Origin: Phyllostachys edulis
Lineage: Eukaryota > Streptophyta > Magnoliopsida > Poales > Poaceae
Assembly (NCBI GenBank): GCA_036346405.1
Contig: CM070563.1
Location: 27,341,600-27,405,599, forward strand
DNA length: 64,000 bases
Reading direction: 5' to 3'
In this document: positions 22,514 to 33,079 of the stretch, piece after piece
How positions within the stretch are numbered: the first letter of the stretch is position 1
How the letters are laid out: every line of letters begins with the position of its first letter
Position numbers and translations under genes: made by a program
Notes under the pieces: generated by a model
Told to the model about the DNA's origin: nothing
The model's input: only the letters and a program-made list of their open reading frames with translations
The model's database searches: none

Positions 22514-23794
22514 ATGGCGTCATTGAAGTATGATCTTCCGCTGCTGGATCGGGACACACGACTCTCTCTGTGGCAAGTCAAGATGTAGGCGTTATTGGCG
22601 CAATACGATCTGGATGAGGCGCTGGAGGGCTTCAAGAAGAAGACAACCAATACTTGGTCCGATGAAGAGAAGAGAAAGGACCGTAAGGCACTGTCCCAAC
22701 TTCAATTTCACATGCATAATAATATTCTGCAAGAGGTACTGAAAATCACGTCGGCCGATGCTCTATGGCTAAAGCTGGAAGAGATATGCATGACAAAGAA
22801 TCTCACCATCAAGATGCATCTCAAGCAGAAATTGTTCTTACACAAATTGAAAGAGGGAGGTAATGTGTTGAATCATCTTTCGAAATTTAAAGAGATCGTC
22901 TCTGACCTAGAGTCAATGGTGGTAAAATATGACAAGGAAGATTTGGGTTTAATTCTTTTGTGTTTTCTGCCTAGTTCATACTCAAATTTCAAAGATACCA
23001 TATTGTATAGCCGTGATACACTGACCCTCAATGAGATTTATGAAGCCTTGTATGCTAAGGAAAAGATGAAACAGATGGTGTCTTCTAAAGGTTCAGGTTC
23101 ACAAGCAGAAGGCTTGTTTGTTCGTGGTAGGCAAAAGGAGAAGAACTCAAACAATGGATCTCGAAGTAAAAGTTCGAACGGCTACAAGGACCGATCGAAA
23201 TCCAGAGGCAAGTACAAGTTGTGCAAATATTGCAAAAAAAATGGGCACGACATATCTGAATGTTACAAGTTGCAGAACAAAGAAAAGAGGAACGACACAT
23301 ACAAACCGAAAGGTAAAACAGAAGATAAATGTACAACAAATATAGCTCGTGATAGTAGTTCTGATGGTGAGATGCTTGTTGTTTCTGTTTTTGCCGGATG
23401 TGCTGAAACTAATGATGAATGGATTCTTGATACCGCTTATGAGCCAGTCAATAGTGCCGGTTCTGTTTTGATGGGTGATGATTCAACATGTAAGGTAGCA
23501 GGCATGGGCTCTATTCGGATCAAGATGTTTGATAACACCATCAAAACCTTATCGAATGTTCGACACATTCCGGATATGAAGAGAAATCTTATTTCGCTAA
23601 GTGCTTTTGATGATAAAGGTTACAAGTATTCAGGTGGAGGTGGAGTCCTCAAGGTCACCAAAGGTTCTCTTGTTGTAATGAAAGGTGACAGAAAGGCTTT
23701 CAATGGCCTATATTATCTCCGAGGCACGACAGTTACAGGTAATGCTACTGTTGTTTCAAAAAGGTTATTAGATTCTGATGCTACTAATCTTTGA
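22514..23794 (+). pseudogene. copia gag-protease, one early stop and a deleted protease site
   Basis: From the ATG at 22514 (MASLKYDLPLLD) the gag frame meets TAG at 22586, then stays open to TGA at 23792. It holds the UBN2 gag region (DALWLKLEEICMTKNL, LPSSYSNFKDTIL), a zinc knuckle CKYCKKNGHDISEC with all four ligands, and the protease start EWILDTA. The residues that normally follow DTA in this family (a Cys/His-containing stretch of about a dozen) are missing. The frame passes straight to the GSVLMGDDSTCKV part. The protease is therefore disabled by an in-frame deletion. Confidence 0.88.
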
Positions 23795-24518
23795 CTTATG
23801 CGTCTTGGGCATATGAGTTAACTTGGCTTGGCAGAATTAAGAAAGAGCAGACTTTTGGAAGGATATAGCATCGGTGACCTGAAATTTTGTGAGCATTGCA
23901 TCTTCGGCAAGCACAAGAGGGTGAAGTTCAATACTTCGTTTCATACTACAGAAGGTATTTTGGATTATGTGCATTCTGATTTATGGGAACCATCTCGCAA
24001 ACCATCGCTAGGAGGTGCTCATTATATGTTAACAATTATTGATGATTACTCTAAAAGAGTGTAGTCTTATTTCTTGAAGTATAAATCAGAAGTATTTTCA
24101 GCATTTAAAGAGTGGAAGACTGTGGTTGAAAGGCAAACTAAAAAGAAGGTAAAGAAGCTTCGCACTGATAATGGGATAGAATTCTATTCTAATGAATTTG
24201 AATCATATTGCAACACTGAAGGCATTGTTAGGCACTACACTGTTCCCCATACTCCTCAACAAAATGGTGTAGCTGAGCGTATGAACAGGACCATCATTTC
24301 AAAGGCCTGTTGCATGTTATCAAATGCAGGTTTGCATAGGTGTTTTTTGGGCTGAAGCCACTTCCACGGCTTGCTATCTTATTAATCAGTCACCCTCTAT
24401 TGCAATTGAAAAGAAGACTCCAATCGAGGCATGGTCTGGTTCCCTAGCAAATTATTCAGAATTGAGAGTTTTTAGTTGTACCGCTTGCTCATGTTGATAA
24501 TGAAAAATTAGAGTCTAG
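23795..24518 (+). pseudogene. copia integrase, N-terminal and core part
   Basis: In frame after two stops (23792, 23819) come the HHCC-type pre-integrase (MRLGHM, CEHCIFGKHKRV), HSDLWEPS with the first catalytic Asp, and IDDYSKRV. A TAG at 24062 replaces a tryptophan position. Then follow LRTDNGIEF with the second Asp and PQQNGVAERMNRT with the catalytic Glu. A frameshift near 24343 in a run of T and another lesion near 24480 break the remainder. At 24519 a foreign solo LTR interrupts the sequence. Confidence 0.9.
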
Positions 24519-26117
24519 TGTTGGAAATATGCCCTAGAGGCAATCATAAAGATGATTATATTTCATTATGTTCATAATATTAGATAATATGTTATCCTGC
24601 TCCTTGAATGAATCATTGGTTATGAAGATTAACAAGTATGTAACTTGTTGGTGAAACTCTTTTAACTTATATGATGTCGTTCTAAATGAATTCCTAGTCA
24701 GATGTCAATGGTCGGAACACTAGTGACTCTATCGGCCAGCACATTATATTGATTGATGACTATGTTTCATCGATCATGGATATATGGATATCGAATCAAT
24801 AATGTGAACACATGTTAGAGAACATGGGGTTGGATTGACCCACCTTGAGATACTATTGAGATTGTTATGATTCTATGTGTCGTTAGTTGGTCTCAAGCAA
24901 TGATGATGTATAATCCTTAGACCTGAGATCATCATGGTTTCCTACATGTGTAGTAGCACTCTTAGGGGTTGCCAATCGCTACTCGTAACTGGGTAGTTAT
25001 AAAGGTAGCTTTCGGGTATGCTATGAAACATGCAAAGGAATATGACTGGTCGGATATGGGATTTGCCCTCCTAACATAACAAGAGAGATGTCTCTGGGCC
25101 CCTCGTTGTGGTCAGATAAAGTAAGTGCATGGCCATGCCACTAGTGGTCGAAGTGTTCGACCACATGAAGTTATCCGACAATCGATCGAGGAAGTATTGA
25201 ACAGTCTATGGATGACACAACATCTCACCTAGAGTTCAACCAGACATCGTGAGGCAAAGGGAGAATACACGAGAAGGTCTTTCAGTTCGATCAGATACAA
25301 ACTAGTCGTATGGAGATACGAGCTGGTTGTAGGCTGGTCGAACATGGTCACTAAGTGGTCGAAACCTGGTCGTAAGGAGTTACGAATTGGTCGAGACCAA
25401 ATATGAACTGGTTGTATAGAGATACGAGCTGGTCGTTAGTGATATGGACCTGGTCGTAGATCATATTGCATTAAGGTTCGTCTGATATAATTTGTGTGTA
25501 TTCGAGAATCGTTATGTCCTGCTAGGAACCGCTAACGACTCGTGGTCGGAAAGGGTTTCCGAGTCACAACTGATTACGTATAAACCTATAGGGTCACACA
25601 CTTAACGGGTTGGAACAAAATATGTTCAGATAGGATCCATCATGGGCACTATATAAGGAGGTACATGAGGCTGTTGGGTGGGGTGAATTAAGGTAACAGA
25701 CAAGACACACGAAAGTCGTGAGTTGAGTTGTTTCATCGAAACCCTAGCCGCCATCTTCCTGAGAGTTCTGCCGTGCAACTTGGTGCTTGCACACCGGTGT
25801 ACGGTTGTTCCTTCTCTAGACGTGTAGATACCATAGAGGCGCTACTGCGGTTACTGTTGTGCTTGAGGACGATCCACGATCTTTATAAGGAACTGCAGAG
25901 GTTGCTGGAGGAGACGATCGACTCGCAAGGACGCTAGACGATCGACTACGACCACTCCGTTGACACGCCCTACGTTGGACCAGGCTGCTCCAACTCTTCT
26001 TCCACTGCTCTGCGCGTCTGGTGGTAATGATCTGTGATCATCTACTTGCTTGGCTTCCTGGTTTACGTAGTAGAAAATTTTTGTTTGTTGCTAGCGTAGC
26101 CTACCCGTAACCCTACA
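24519..26117 (+). repeat. BARE/Angela-type copia solo LTR inserted in another copia element
   Basis: It begins tgttggaaatatgccctaga, nearly the start of barley BARE and wheat Angela LTRs, and ends cgtaaccctaca. The flanks are tctag (24514-24518) and cctag (26118-26122), a 5-bp target duplication with one later change. The reading frame of the host integrase joins across it (KLES / RVVKCIFLGY). Its length is 1599 bases and it has no interior, so it is a solo LTR left by recombination. Motifs such as ctggtcgta and acgagctggt recur at 25310-25450. Confidence 0.92.
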
Positions 26118-26122
26118 CCTAG

Positions 26123-27388
26123 AGTTGTTAAATGCATCTTTCTTGGTTATAAATCTGGTGTTAAAGGATATAAGTTGTGGAATCCTGAAATAAATAAGGT
26201 TGTGATTAGCAGAAATATTGTCTTTAATGAATCTGCTATGCTTCATGATAAACCACTTACTAATGTTCTTGTTGAGAGTGAGCAGAATTCAAGTGTTCAG
26301 GTGGATCACTCTGTTGGTTCAGGTGACACATCAGATAAGAAAAATTTTGTTGTTCATGATGCTCCTACTGTTGAGGATTCTCCTATTGTTGAGCAGCAAC
26401 CACAACGGTTCATTGCAGTTGATAGACCTAGGAGGGAGATTAATGCACCCAAGAGGTTGATTGAAGAAGCTAATATTGTTGTTTATGCTTTGAGTATGGC
26501 AAAAGAAATTGAAGGTAATACAGAATCTTCATTATACTATGAGACTATTAACTCCACTGATTGCAATAAGTGGATAACTGCTATGCGTGATGAGATGGAG
26601 TCACTTGAAAAAAATGACACTTGGGAATTAGTAAAGTTGCCAAAAGAGAAGAAGCCCATTTGTTGCAAGTGGGTTTTCAAGAGAAAAGAAGGTATTTCTC
26701 CAAATGATGAGACAAGGTATAAAGTAAGGTTAGTTGCCAAAGGTTATAGCCAGATTCCAGGTATTGACTTTAATGATGTTTTTCCCCCTGTTGTTAAACA
26801 TAGCTCAATACGCACTTTGCTCAGTATAGTTGCTATGCATGATTATGAGCTTCAGCAGTTAGATGTTAAAACTATATTTTTACATGGGGTGTTAGAAGAA
26901 GATATCTATATGGATTAACCTGAAGGTTTCATTGTTCCTGAAAAGAGAACCTTGTTTGTAAGTTAAAGAAGTCTCTTTATAGATTGAAACAATCTCCTAG
27001 GCAATGGTATAAGAGATTTGACACCTTCATGCTTTCTCAAGGTTTTAAGAGGTCTGATTATGATAGCTATGTTTATTTGAAAATTGTTGATGGTTCAGCT
27101 ATATATTTGCTCCTATATGTTGATGACATGCTGATTGCAGCAAAAGATAAAACAGAGATAGCAAAGTTAAAGGCGCAATTGAGTGGTGAATTTGAGATGA
27201 AAGATTTAGGTGCAGCAAAGAAAATTCTTAGCATGGAGATATCCAGAGACAAGCCCTTTGGAAAATTATATCTAAGTAAGAAAGGGTATATTGATAAGTT
27301 CTTTCATCGCTTTAATATGCATGAGGCTAAATTAGTGAGTACTCCATTAGCTGCACATTTCAGATTATCTTCACCTTTATATCCATAG
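26123..27388 (+). pseudogene. copia integrase tail and reverse transcriptase
   Basis: After the inserted LTR the frame continues with the post-integrase segment GYKLWNPEINKVVISRNIVF, an acidic connector, and the RT_2 domain. The RT reads CCKWVFKRKEG, RLVAKGYSQIPG, QQLDVKTIFLHGVLEED (catalytic Asp kept), a TAA at 26916 in the conserved QPEGF box, QSPRQWYKRFDTFM after a one-base disruption near 26950, then YVDDMLIAA with both catalytic Asp residues, and LGAAKKILSMEIS. A TAG at 27386 ends the open part. Confidence 0.9.
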
Positions 27389-28020
27389 TCAGATGATGAT
27401 GTTGAGTACATGTCTGGAGTTCCATATTCTAGTGCAGTTGGTTCTCTTATGTATGCCATGGTATGTTCTCGTCCTGATTTATCACATGCACTAAGTGTTG
27501 TTAGTAGATTCATGGTTAATCCTGGTAAAGAGCATTGGAAAACAGTTCAATGGATTTTCATATAATTGCATGGTACATCTAATGCTTGTTTACAGTTTGG
27601 AAAATCTAGAGATGGACTTATTGGCTATGTGGATTCTGATTATGCTGGTGATTTGGACAAGAGGTCACTTATAGGTTATGTGTTCACCATTGGTGGTTGT
27701 GCTGTGAGTTAGAAAGCAAGTTTGCAGGCCACTATAGCTTTATCTACCACTGAAGCAGAGTATATGGCTATTTCTGAAGTATGCAAAGAAGCTACATAGT
27801 TGAGAGGTTTATACACTGAGCTTTGTGGAGATACTTCTTGCATTACTATGTTTTGCGATAGTCAAAGTGCTATATGCCTTACAAAGGATCAGATATTTCA
27901 TGAAAGAACAAAGCACATTGATGTTAGATATCATTATATTCGAGATGTCATTGCTCAAGATAGTATTAAGGTATGCAAGATAAGTACTCTTGATAATCCT
28001 GCTGATATGATGATAAAGCC
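27389..28020 (+). pseudogene. copia RNase H with four in-frame stops
   Basis: The frame reads VPYSSAVGSLMYAMVCSRPDL, VDSDYAGDLDKR (RNase H Asp), TTEAEYMAISE (Glu), MFCDSQSAICL (Asp) and HIDVRYHYIRD, ending DNPADMMIK where DNPADMLTK-like text is usual. Stops interrupt it at 27563, 27710 and 27797, in addition to 27386 just upstream. Two of these sit where tryptophan is expected. There is no frameshift in this part. Confidence 0.9.
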
Positions 28021-28035
28021 AGCTCCAGTTACTAC

Positions 28036-28293
28036 GTTTGGATTCCTCTTTTTTTTCAGATTTGTTTTCGTCTTTAACTCGATTCAGTTTTATATCACCA
28101 TATATGCCCTTTGTAAGCCGCACGGGAAGAGCTGACGACTCATGAAAATCCCTGCGCTTTTGTAAACAATTTTTCTGATATAGTGAAGATCGCCGTTGTG
28201 CATCCGTGGTTTTTTTCCAAAAGGATTTTCCACGTAAAAATCGGTGTCTTTCTGTTTTTGATCTACTTTGTTATTTGCCTGTCGATTTCTAAC
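28036..28293 (+). repeat. 3' LTR of the + strand copia element (5'-truncated)
   Basis: It corresponds to 22200-22460 and ends gatttctaac at 28293. It begins almost directly after the RNase H coding end, so the purine tract and any earlier part of U3 are missing. Confidence 0.82.
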
Positions 28294-28419
28294 TGTTGCT
28301 AACCTGTTCATCTGAAGTATGCCTGCCACATGGACTAGCCGATCCTTATCTCAGCCACATCGACTGATGGACTCCCTTAACCAAACCCAAATAAGGGAGG
28401 CTTGGTACTGCTTACGACG

Positions 28420-28740
28420 TGGCAAGTGATCTTCGACAGCGCTGATGCGGAGGAAATTGAGGCCTTGGCATGTCAGGAGGGCCTAATGCTGGCGTCTGAA
28501 TGAATCAAGAAGCCGGAAATTCTAGAATCTGAGCTGTCGGGAGGAACATCTATCGAATCTAGTTTCATTATCCAAGAGGCGCGAAGTTTTGGTGATCTAT
28601 TGCCGTCCTTGTAGGTCAGAAAGCTGAACAGAGAGCAGAAAATTGAGGAGCCCATGAGCTCGCACAGTTGGCAAAACGCACTCACCGTAGTGCTGTGTGG
28701 TGAAACTCTTTTCCTACCCGTGTGAGCGGTTGATTGCTCA
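28420..28740 (+). pseudogene. RNase H-like (RVT_3) fragment
   Basis: The + strand reads ADAEEIEALACQEGLMLASE, then a stop, IKKPEILESE, SFIIQEARSFGDLLPSL, another stop, VRKLNREQKIEEPMSSHS and LAKRT-like text. This is the order of the RVT_3 RNase H-like domain found at the end of plant LINEs and in related stray gene copies. At least three stops are present and the N-terminal part is missing. It is a relic, not a gene. Confidence 0.6.
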
Positions 28741-28964
28741 GGATTGTAATTCTTTGTCTAGGTAATCAATAAAGCTCTCTTTTCCTCGAAAAAAGGACAA
28801 CGCTAAAGTCGACTCCTCAGCCGTACTGTTGAAAATACCCCAATCACACTCATACATGCTTCGCCGCTTTGAGGTAAGTTGATTGGATTTTGACGCATGA
28901 GATGAATATAAGTGAGATCTTTTCTTTTTTGAACAATATAAGTGAGAGCTTGAGATGTTCCAAC
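28741..28964. other. Intergenic sequence, nothing recognised
   Basis: Mixed sequence with a short local duplication (aatataagtgaga at about 28908 and 28937). No gene, terminal repeat or target duplication could be supported. Confidence 0.4.
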
Positions 28965-29310
28965 ATTGAAGTTTCATGTGTGGGGAACTGGCCAGTGGCC
29001 TGGTGGCTGGTGGCAGGGGGATGTTTAACCTCCCAGTTTGAGTCCTTGGACCGGACTAGGTGTCTATTTCATTCTCCGGTGAGCTCATGGCTAATTTTCC
29101 AAAGGAAAAAAGAGGTTTCGTGCGCTGCAATATGGCCTGTATGGGATGTGAGAATTTCACACAAATTTTACCAAAAAAAAGAGAGAATAAATTACAGCAC
29201 GTGTCCTTAAACTTGCACAACGAGTTCAAGTAGATCCACAAACTTCAGAATTGCATACTCATAGCCTTGAACTTGTTTTAAGTGGTCATTGCTGGTCCAA
29301 ACGATCGTTA
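28965..29310. repeat. Repeat block a', partner of 11140-11440
   Basis: Collinear with 11140-11440: ttgaagtttcatg, actggccagtgg, gctcatggctaatttt, gtgagaatttc, aaattacagcacgtg, gtagatccacaaacttc, ttgcatactcatagcct and agtggtcattgctggtcca. The solo LTR begins 15 bases further on. Confidence 0.65.
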
Positions 29311-29324
29311 CGTGCAGTTCCTTC

Positions 29325-31790
29325 TGTAATATCCCGCTTAAATATCAAGAAATATGAATTAGGAAATCGGAAAGTTATTAATTAAAATCCAAAAATTAGA
29401 GGGAAAAGAGGGGAATTAGAGGTGGGCCAGCTGCCCTTTAAAGGAGAAGAGGGGAGGGCTGGCCAAAACCCTAAGCCAGCCGCCCCACCCCCTGCCTACC
29501 GTGCGCCCCCAGGCCCCTCCACTACCGCCCCACAGCCATCAGCCCCTGTGCCGCCCCTCTCCTCCCAACACCACTCCCTGCGCCTCCTCCAGCCGCCTCC
29601 TTGTGCCGCCCCTCCTCTGGCTGCTGCCGGCTAGAAGGGAGAAGGAAGGAGATCAGCAAGGGATCAGCAAAGAGGAGAAGGCAAGGAAGAGGAAGGAGGA
29701 GAAGAAGAGAGGAGGGAAAGAGAAGAGGAAAGCTAGGGTTTGTGATCGTCGCTGATTTTTTGTGGGTAACGACATGATAATCCCTAGATTGATCCTAGAT
29801 TCATGTTTATTCACGTGATAGATTGGTTTGGTTGTGGGAGCTAGATGTTTCATTATGCTCTAGTTCGTTAAATTGTACTGCAGAATCTTACGAGGGAATG
29901 TTGGGATATCTCAGTCTTGAATCATGATTTAGCCTGGTTAGGAAAGTTGTATATTATTTCCTTAGGTTTCCACGAAGGTCTATATAACTAAATTTGGATA
30001 AGTGAGTAAAAAGATATGGCCTCAGGAATACCGCTGTCTAGAAATATATTGTCAATAGCAGCAGTCGTATAGATGGATTAATTACGTTCATTAGATGAAA
30101 TAATTTAATTGTGGTCATAACTAGAATAAGCTAGATAATTCTCAGTAGATTCCATAAATATTATGGCATACTATTTTTCATGTTGTATAAAAATAGATAC
30201 AAAAATATGAAGTGTACTATTATGATAATTTCCAGTATAACCATCGGGGTTGGAAACAGGAACCTAAATGACAAATTCAGAGGACTTGCATAACTAGAAT
30301 ATTGCGGGAATTTCGTGTAGTTTCCAGAAAATATATAGTTTACTATATTTGGAGTTCGGAAATGAAAGTTATGGTCGTTTGATCACCAGGACAGCGGGTA
30401 GGTCATCCGGTGAAAATAAGTTTAGTGCATCGGGTTTGCGTGTAGGAGCGTGGTTGATTTGTTTGATGTTTTGGTACTTATGTGGAATATTTTGAGTGTG
30501 TTATTGATTGGTTATCCAGGGAGCGTTGCCTCAAGTACAATGCCACATTTGCATCACTCGTTTTCTAGAGGCTCAAAGGCAAGTGTTTGGTAGAGCGGTG
30601 GCCATTGGTTGGTCAACCCTTGTCTTTACCATTGAATTAATATGACATTCATTTATGCTCTCTATTGTTTATTTAAATGCCATGGTGTTATGATTATAAT
30701 GATTCAATGAGGATATGACATGAAATATTGATGACATGAAATGATGATGATTTAATGACATTTTGATATGATGATGCAATTACCATGGGGATGACATGGT
30801 AATGTTAATAATGGATAATGAGCATTTGTGTCATTTGCTTGCATAAGAGCCAGAGCGGTGAGTAATGCCATATTTATGGCTATTCCGGCGTGCTCCATGA
30901 TAAAGTCTTACAGAGGTAGGGGCCCCACCCTAAAGAAGGTGGGGGAAGAGTGTATCATCGATGGGTGAATACTCCGCTACATCGATATCAGCTGAAAGAG
31001 TTGCATCATTGGCATTGAATACATGAGTACATGAGAATGATATTGATAAGATTTGAGTACATGGGAATGATATTGATGAGATTTGTGAACATAAAAGATG
31101 AGAACGATATTGATGATATTTGAACATTCTTATGTTATTGATGATGATTTAAATGTTTAATTAACTGTTTGTTACCGTTCTATTTTGTACTTACTGAGTC
31201 ATGGACTCACTTTTGCTTTGTTGTTGCTTTTAGGTAACCGTTGACAGCGATATGCATGGGGTGGAGTAGCACACGATCATCACATGCATCTATCACACCG
31301 ATTTCATCAATTAGTTTGTTTTATGTAATCTAGTGACATGATTGTTTCATTCAAGACTTATTCATGATTAGCTTTGATTATCTTGGAACCGTTAGCTGGA
31401 ACTTGGATCGATTTATTATTAGTTCATGTTAGTTTGATCTATTAACTACTTAGTTTATTGGTTGATTCCTTATTCGTGTTGATAGTATTTGATTATTTTT
31501 ATTTGATTTCATCCTATGTACCGGAAGCTTGGTTCCGACGTGACTTGGGTGCGGCATCCCGAGTGTTTCTCGGGTGCGGGTATCCCGGATGTTTCTCAGG
31601 CACGTGTGGTCTTGGTAACATGTTACCAAGATGTGAACTTTTATTCTTATGCAGTTACTTTGAGTTATTTGTATATCTTGTATTTTAATCTATGCATGCT
31701 TGCTGGAATTTATTATTAATTAATATTTAAATTGATAGCTAGAGTAGCTTAGGTGACATTCTAAGCTCAGTGTTGGACCAAGGTGTTACA
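29325..31790 (+). repeat. Solo LTR of a Ty3/gypsy-type element (2466 bp, TSD ccttc)
   Basis: It begins tgtaatatcccgc and ends aaggtgttaca. A perfect 5-bp duplication, ccttc, lies at 29320-29324 and 31791-31795. No interior is present, so it arose by recombination between the LTRs of one element. The tgtaatatccc start and the cttactgagtcatggactcac block (31189-31211) are typical of Tekay/Del-like chromovirus LTRs in grasses. The proline-rich open frames at 29422-29755 are GC composition in the LTR leader, not genes. Confidence 0.93.
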
Positions 31791-31795
31791 CCTTC

Positions 31796-31989
31796 TGCCC
31801 CTATGGCATGCTTGGTAGGTCAGGGATAACATTGTCCATTGTCCGGGAGAGTCCTCGATTCACAGTGATGCGAGCTACCTAACCAGCTATCTTGATTCAC
31901 TATTACTCGTTCGACAAAAGGGTGATGCAACGGATACCAAAGGCAAGCGGGTGGTTCAGGTACCGGGACACGCCATCCGTCTCCAAAGT
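31796..31989. other. Intergenic sequence right of the solo LTR
   Basis: No feature was recognised. It resumes the target sequence after the ccttc duplication. Confidence 0.4.
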
Positions 31990-32320
31990 GCGACGCAGGG
32001 GAAGACAAACTGACAAAGTGGTGGCCTACGAGATACGGGCGGATTAAAGTCAATGTGGATGGTGCCTTTGTGGAGCAAACGGGGGAGGCAATTGCAAGAG
32101 GTTCACGGGGTAGGTATCCATTGTGCAAGTGTAGAGGAGGCGGAAGCCAGGGCGTGTGTGGAGGTGCTAAAATCAAGCTCTGAAGATCATCACTGTACCA
32201 TGAGGTTTATCATCAAGGAGGTCAAAGAGCTGATGCAAATGGTGGAGATGTCAAAGGTAAAAAGAGGGAGCAAAACTTGGTAGCTCATAAGTAACCTCTG
32301 TTAGCTAAGAGAATAATGCA
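31990..32320 (+). pseudogene. RNase H-like (RVT_3) fragment, N-terminal half
   Basis: The + strand reads KWWPTRYGRIKVNVDGAFVEQTGEA, of which VNVDGAF is the hallmark start of the plant RVT_3 RNase H-like domain. After a frameshift, 32053-32283 continues CASVEEAEARACVEVLKSS, the next conserved helix (A-EAEA-A---GL). The C-terminal half is lost. Part of it is duplicated at 32347-32403. Confidence 0.6.
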
Positions 32321-32403
32321 TGGTTCAGCTTGGTTGTTGCCCTGGTGTGTGTGGAGGTGCTCAAATCAAGCTCTGAAGATCATCACTGTACCATGAGGTT
32401 TAT
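32155..32403. repeat. 57-bp direct repeat, 192 bases apart
   Basis: tgtgtggaggtgct...tgaggtttatc at 32155-32211 recurs at 32347-32403 with one base change, so the duplication is recent. It includes part of the RNase H-like relic. Confidence 0.9.
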
Positions 32404-32664
32404 CTACTCTCCTCCTTTCCCACAAGCGACAACGCTTCTAGCTAACTTCACATGCTTGTTGACCTGGCGTCGTCACCAAGAGTTGTCATGTCTCTCACCT
32501 TGCCATCACATGGTCGTTGTGAAGCATGTACATTGCGAGGCTACTACTGGCACGACACTACATGTCTTTGGGCCCACCGTGTCCTCAAACCGGCACTGCA
32601 TGTTAATCCCTTTGTGAGTACATAAATGTATCAAACACAATGGGAATTCTTGGACATATTCAGA
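32404..32664. other. Intergenic sequence, nothing recognised
   Basis: Mixed-composition sequence between the direct repeat and the block similar to the oxidoreductase 5' flank. No coding or repeat signal was found. Confidence 0.4.
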
Positions 32665-32855
32665 GAATTGAGCAAAGGAGAAGAGGAAGGATTTTTGGAT
32701 ATAGATCAGAGAAGATTTGAATAAAGATGATGGGACACCAATACATCCGTTGAACCAAGTGATCAACAACACGGTGAGTCAAGCTCTCAACAATTGTGCT
32801 GTGGGCCTTTTTGGCAAGAAGAAGGTGACCTCGACAAAAGGCGGCGTAGCGGTCA
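32665..32855 (+). pseudogene. Diverged copy of the oxidoreductase upstream segment
   Basis: It is collinear with 11560-11800: attgagcaaag, agattagagaagatttga-type text, then a translated PLNQVINNTVSQALNNCAVG and LFGKKKVTSTKGG. The gene-side copy has PLYQVV and LFGKKKVVVVTSTRG. Keeping the frame and the LFGKKK...TST motif suggests that both derive from a coding sequence I do not recognise. No oxidoreductase exon follows here. Confidence 0.5.
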
Positions 32856-33079
32856 GTCAAGCTCTTAGCCCCAGTAGCCAGTAACGGAGCTCACCGTGTG
32901 ATGCTTCTTGGAGTGGCCTTCGTCCTCTTCTTGGCATAGTTGTTGTTATGTTTGGTAGTTTGGGAGGATGAGGAGGCGAGGGAGAAGAGGACATGTCTAA
33001 TTGGTAGCTTTCAAGGTGCCTTGAGCAAAAAGTGGCACTCTGATTACCAATACGACTCAAATCGTACTATGAATCGTAA

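Larger units (their letters stand above)
22200..28293 (+). mobile_element. Decayed Ty1/copia retrotransposon, + strand, with nested solo LTR
   Basis: A repeated segment at 22200-22460 and 28036-28293 (ggattcctctt ... gtcgatttctaac) represents the LTRs. A primer-binding site follows the first. Between them lie gag, protease, integrase, RT and RNase H in copia order on the + strand. The 3' LTR follows the RNase H end (ADMMIKP) directly, without a purine tract, so a deletion removed the polyprotein tail and the start of U3. A 1.6-kb foreign solo LTR sits inside at 24519-26117. Nine in-frame stops were counted. The element is dead. Confidence 0.88.

Noticed and set aside
24519..26117. Cryptic gene in the 1.6 kb between integrase and RT pieces
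   Set aside because: The ends and target duplication show that it is a BARE-type solo LTR. The recurrent ctggtcg words are LTR sequence.
29422..29755. Proline/alanine-rich small protein
   Set aside because: Inside the solo LTR leader, no conserved features.
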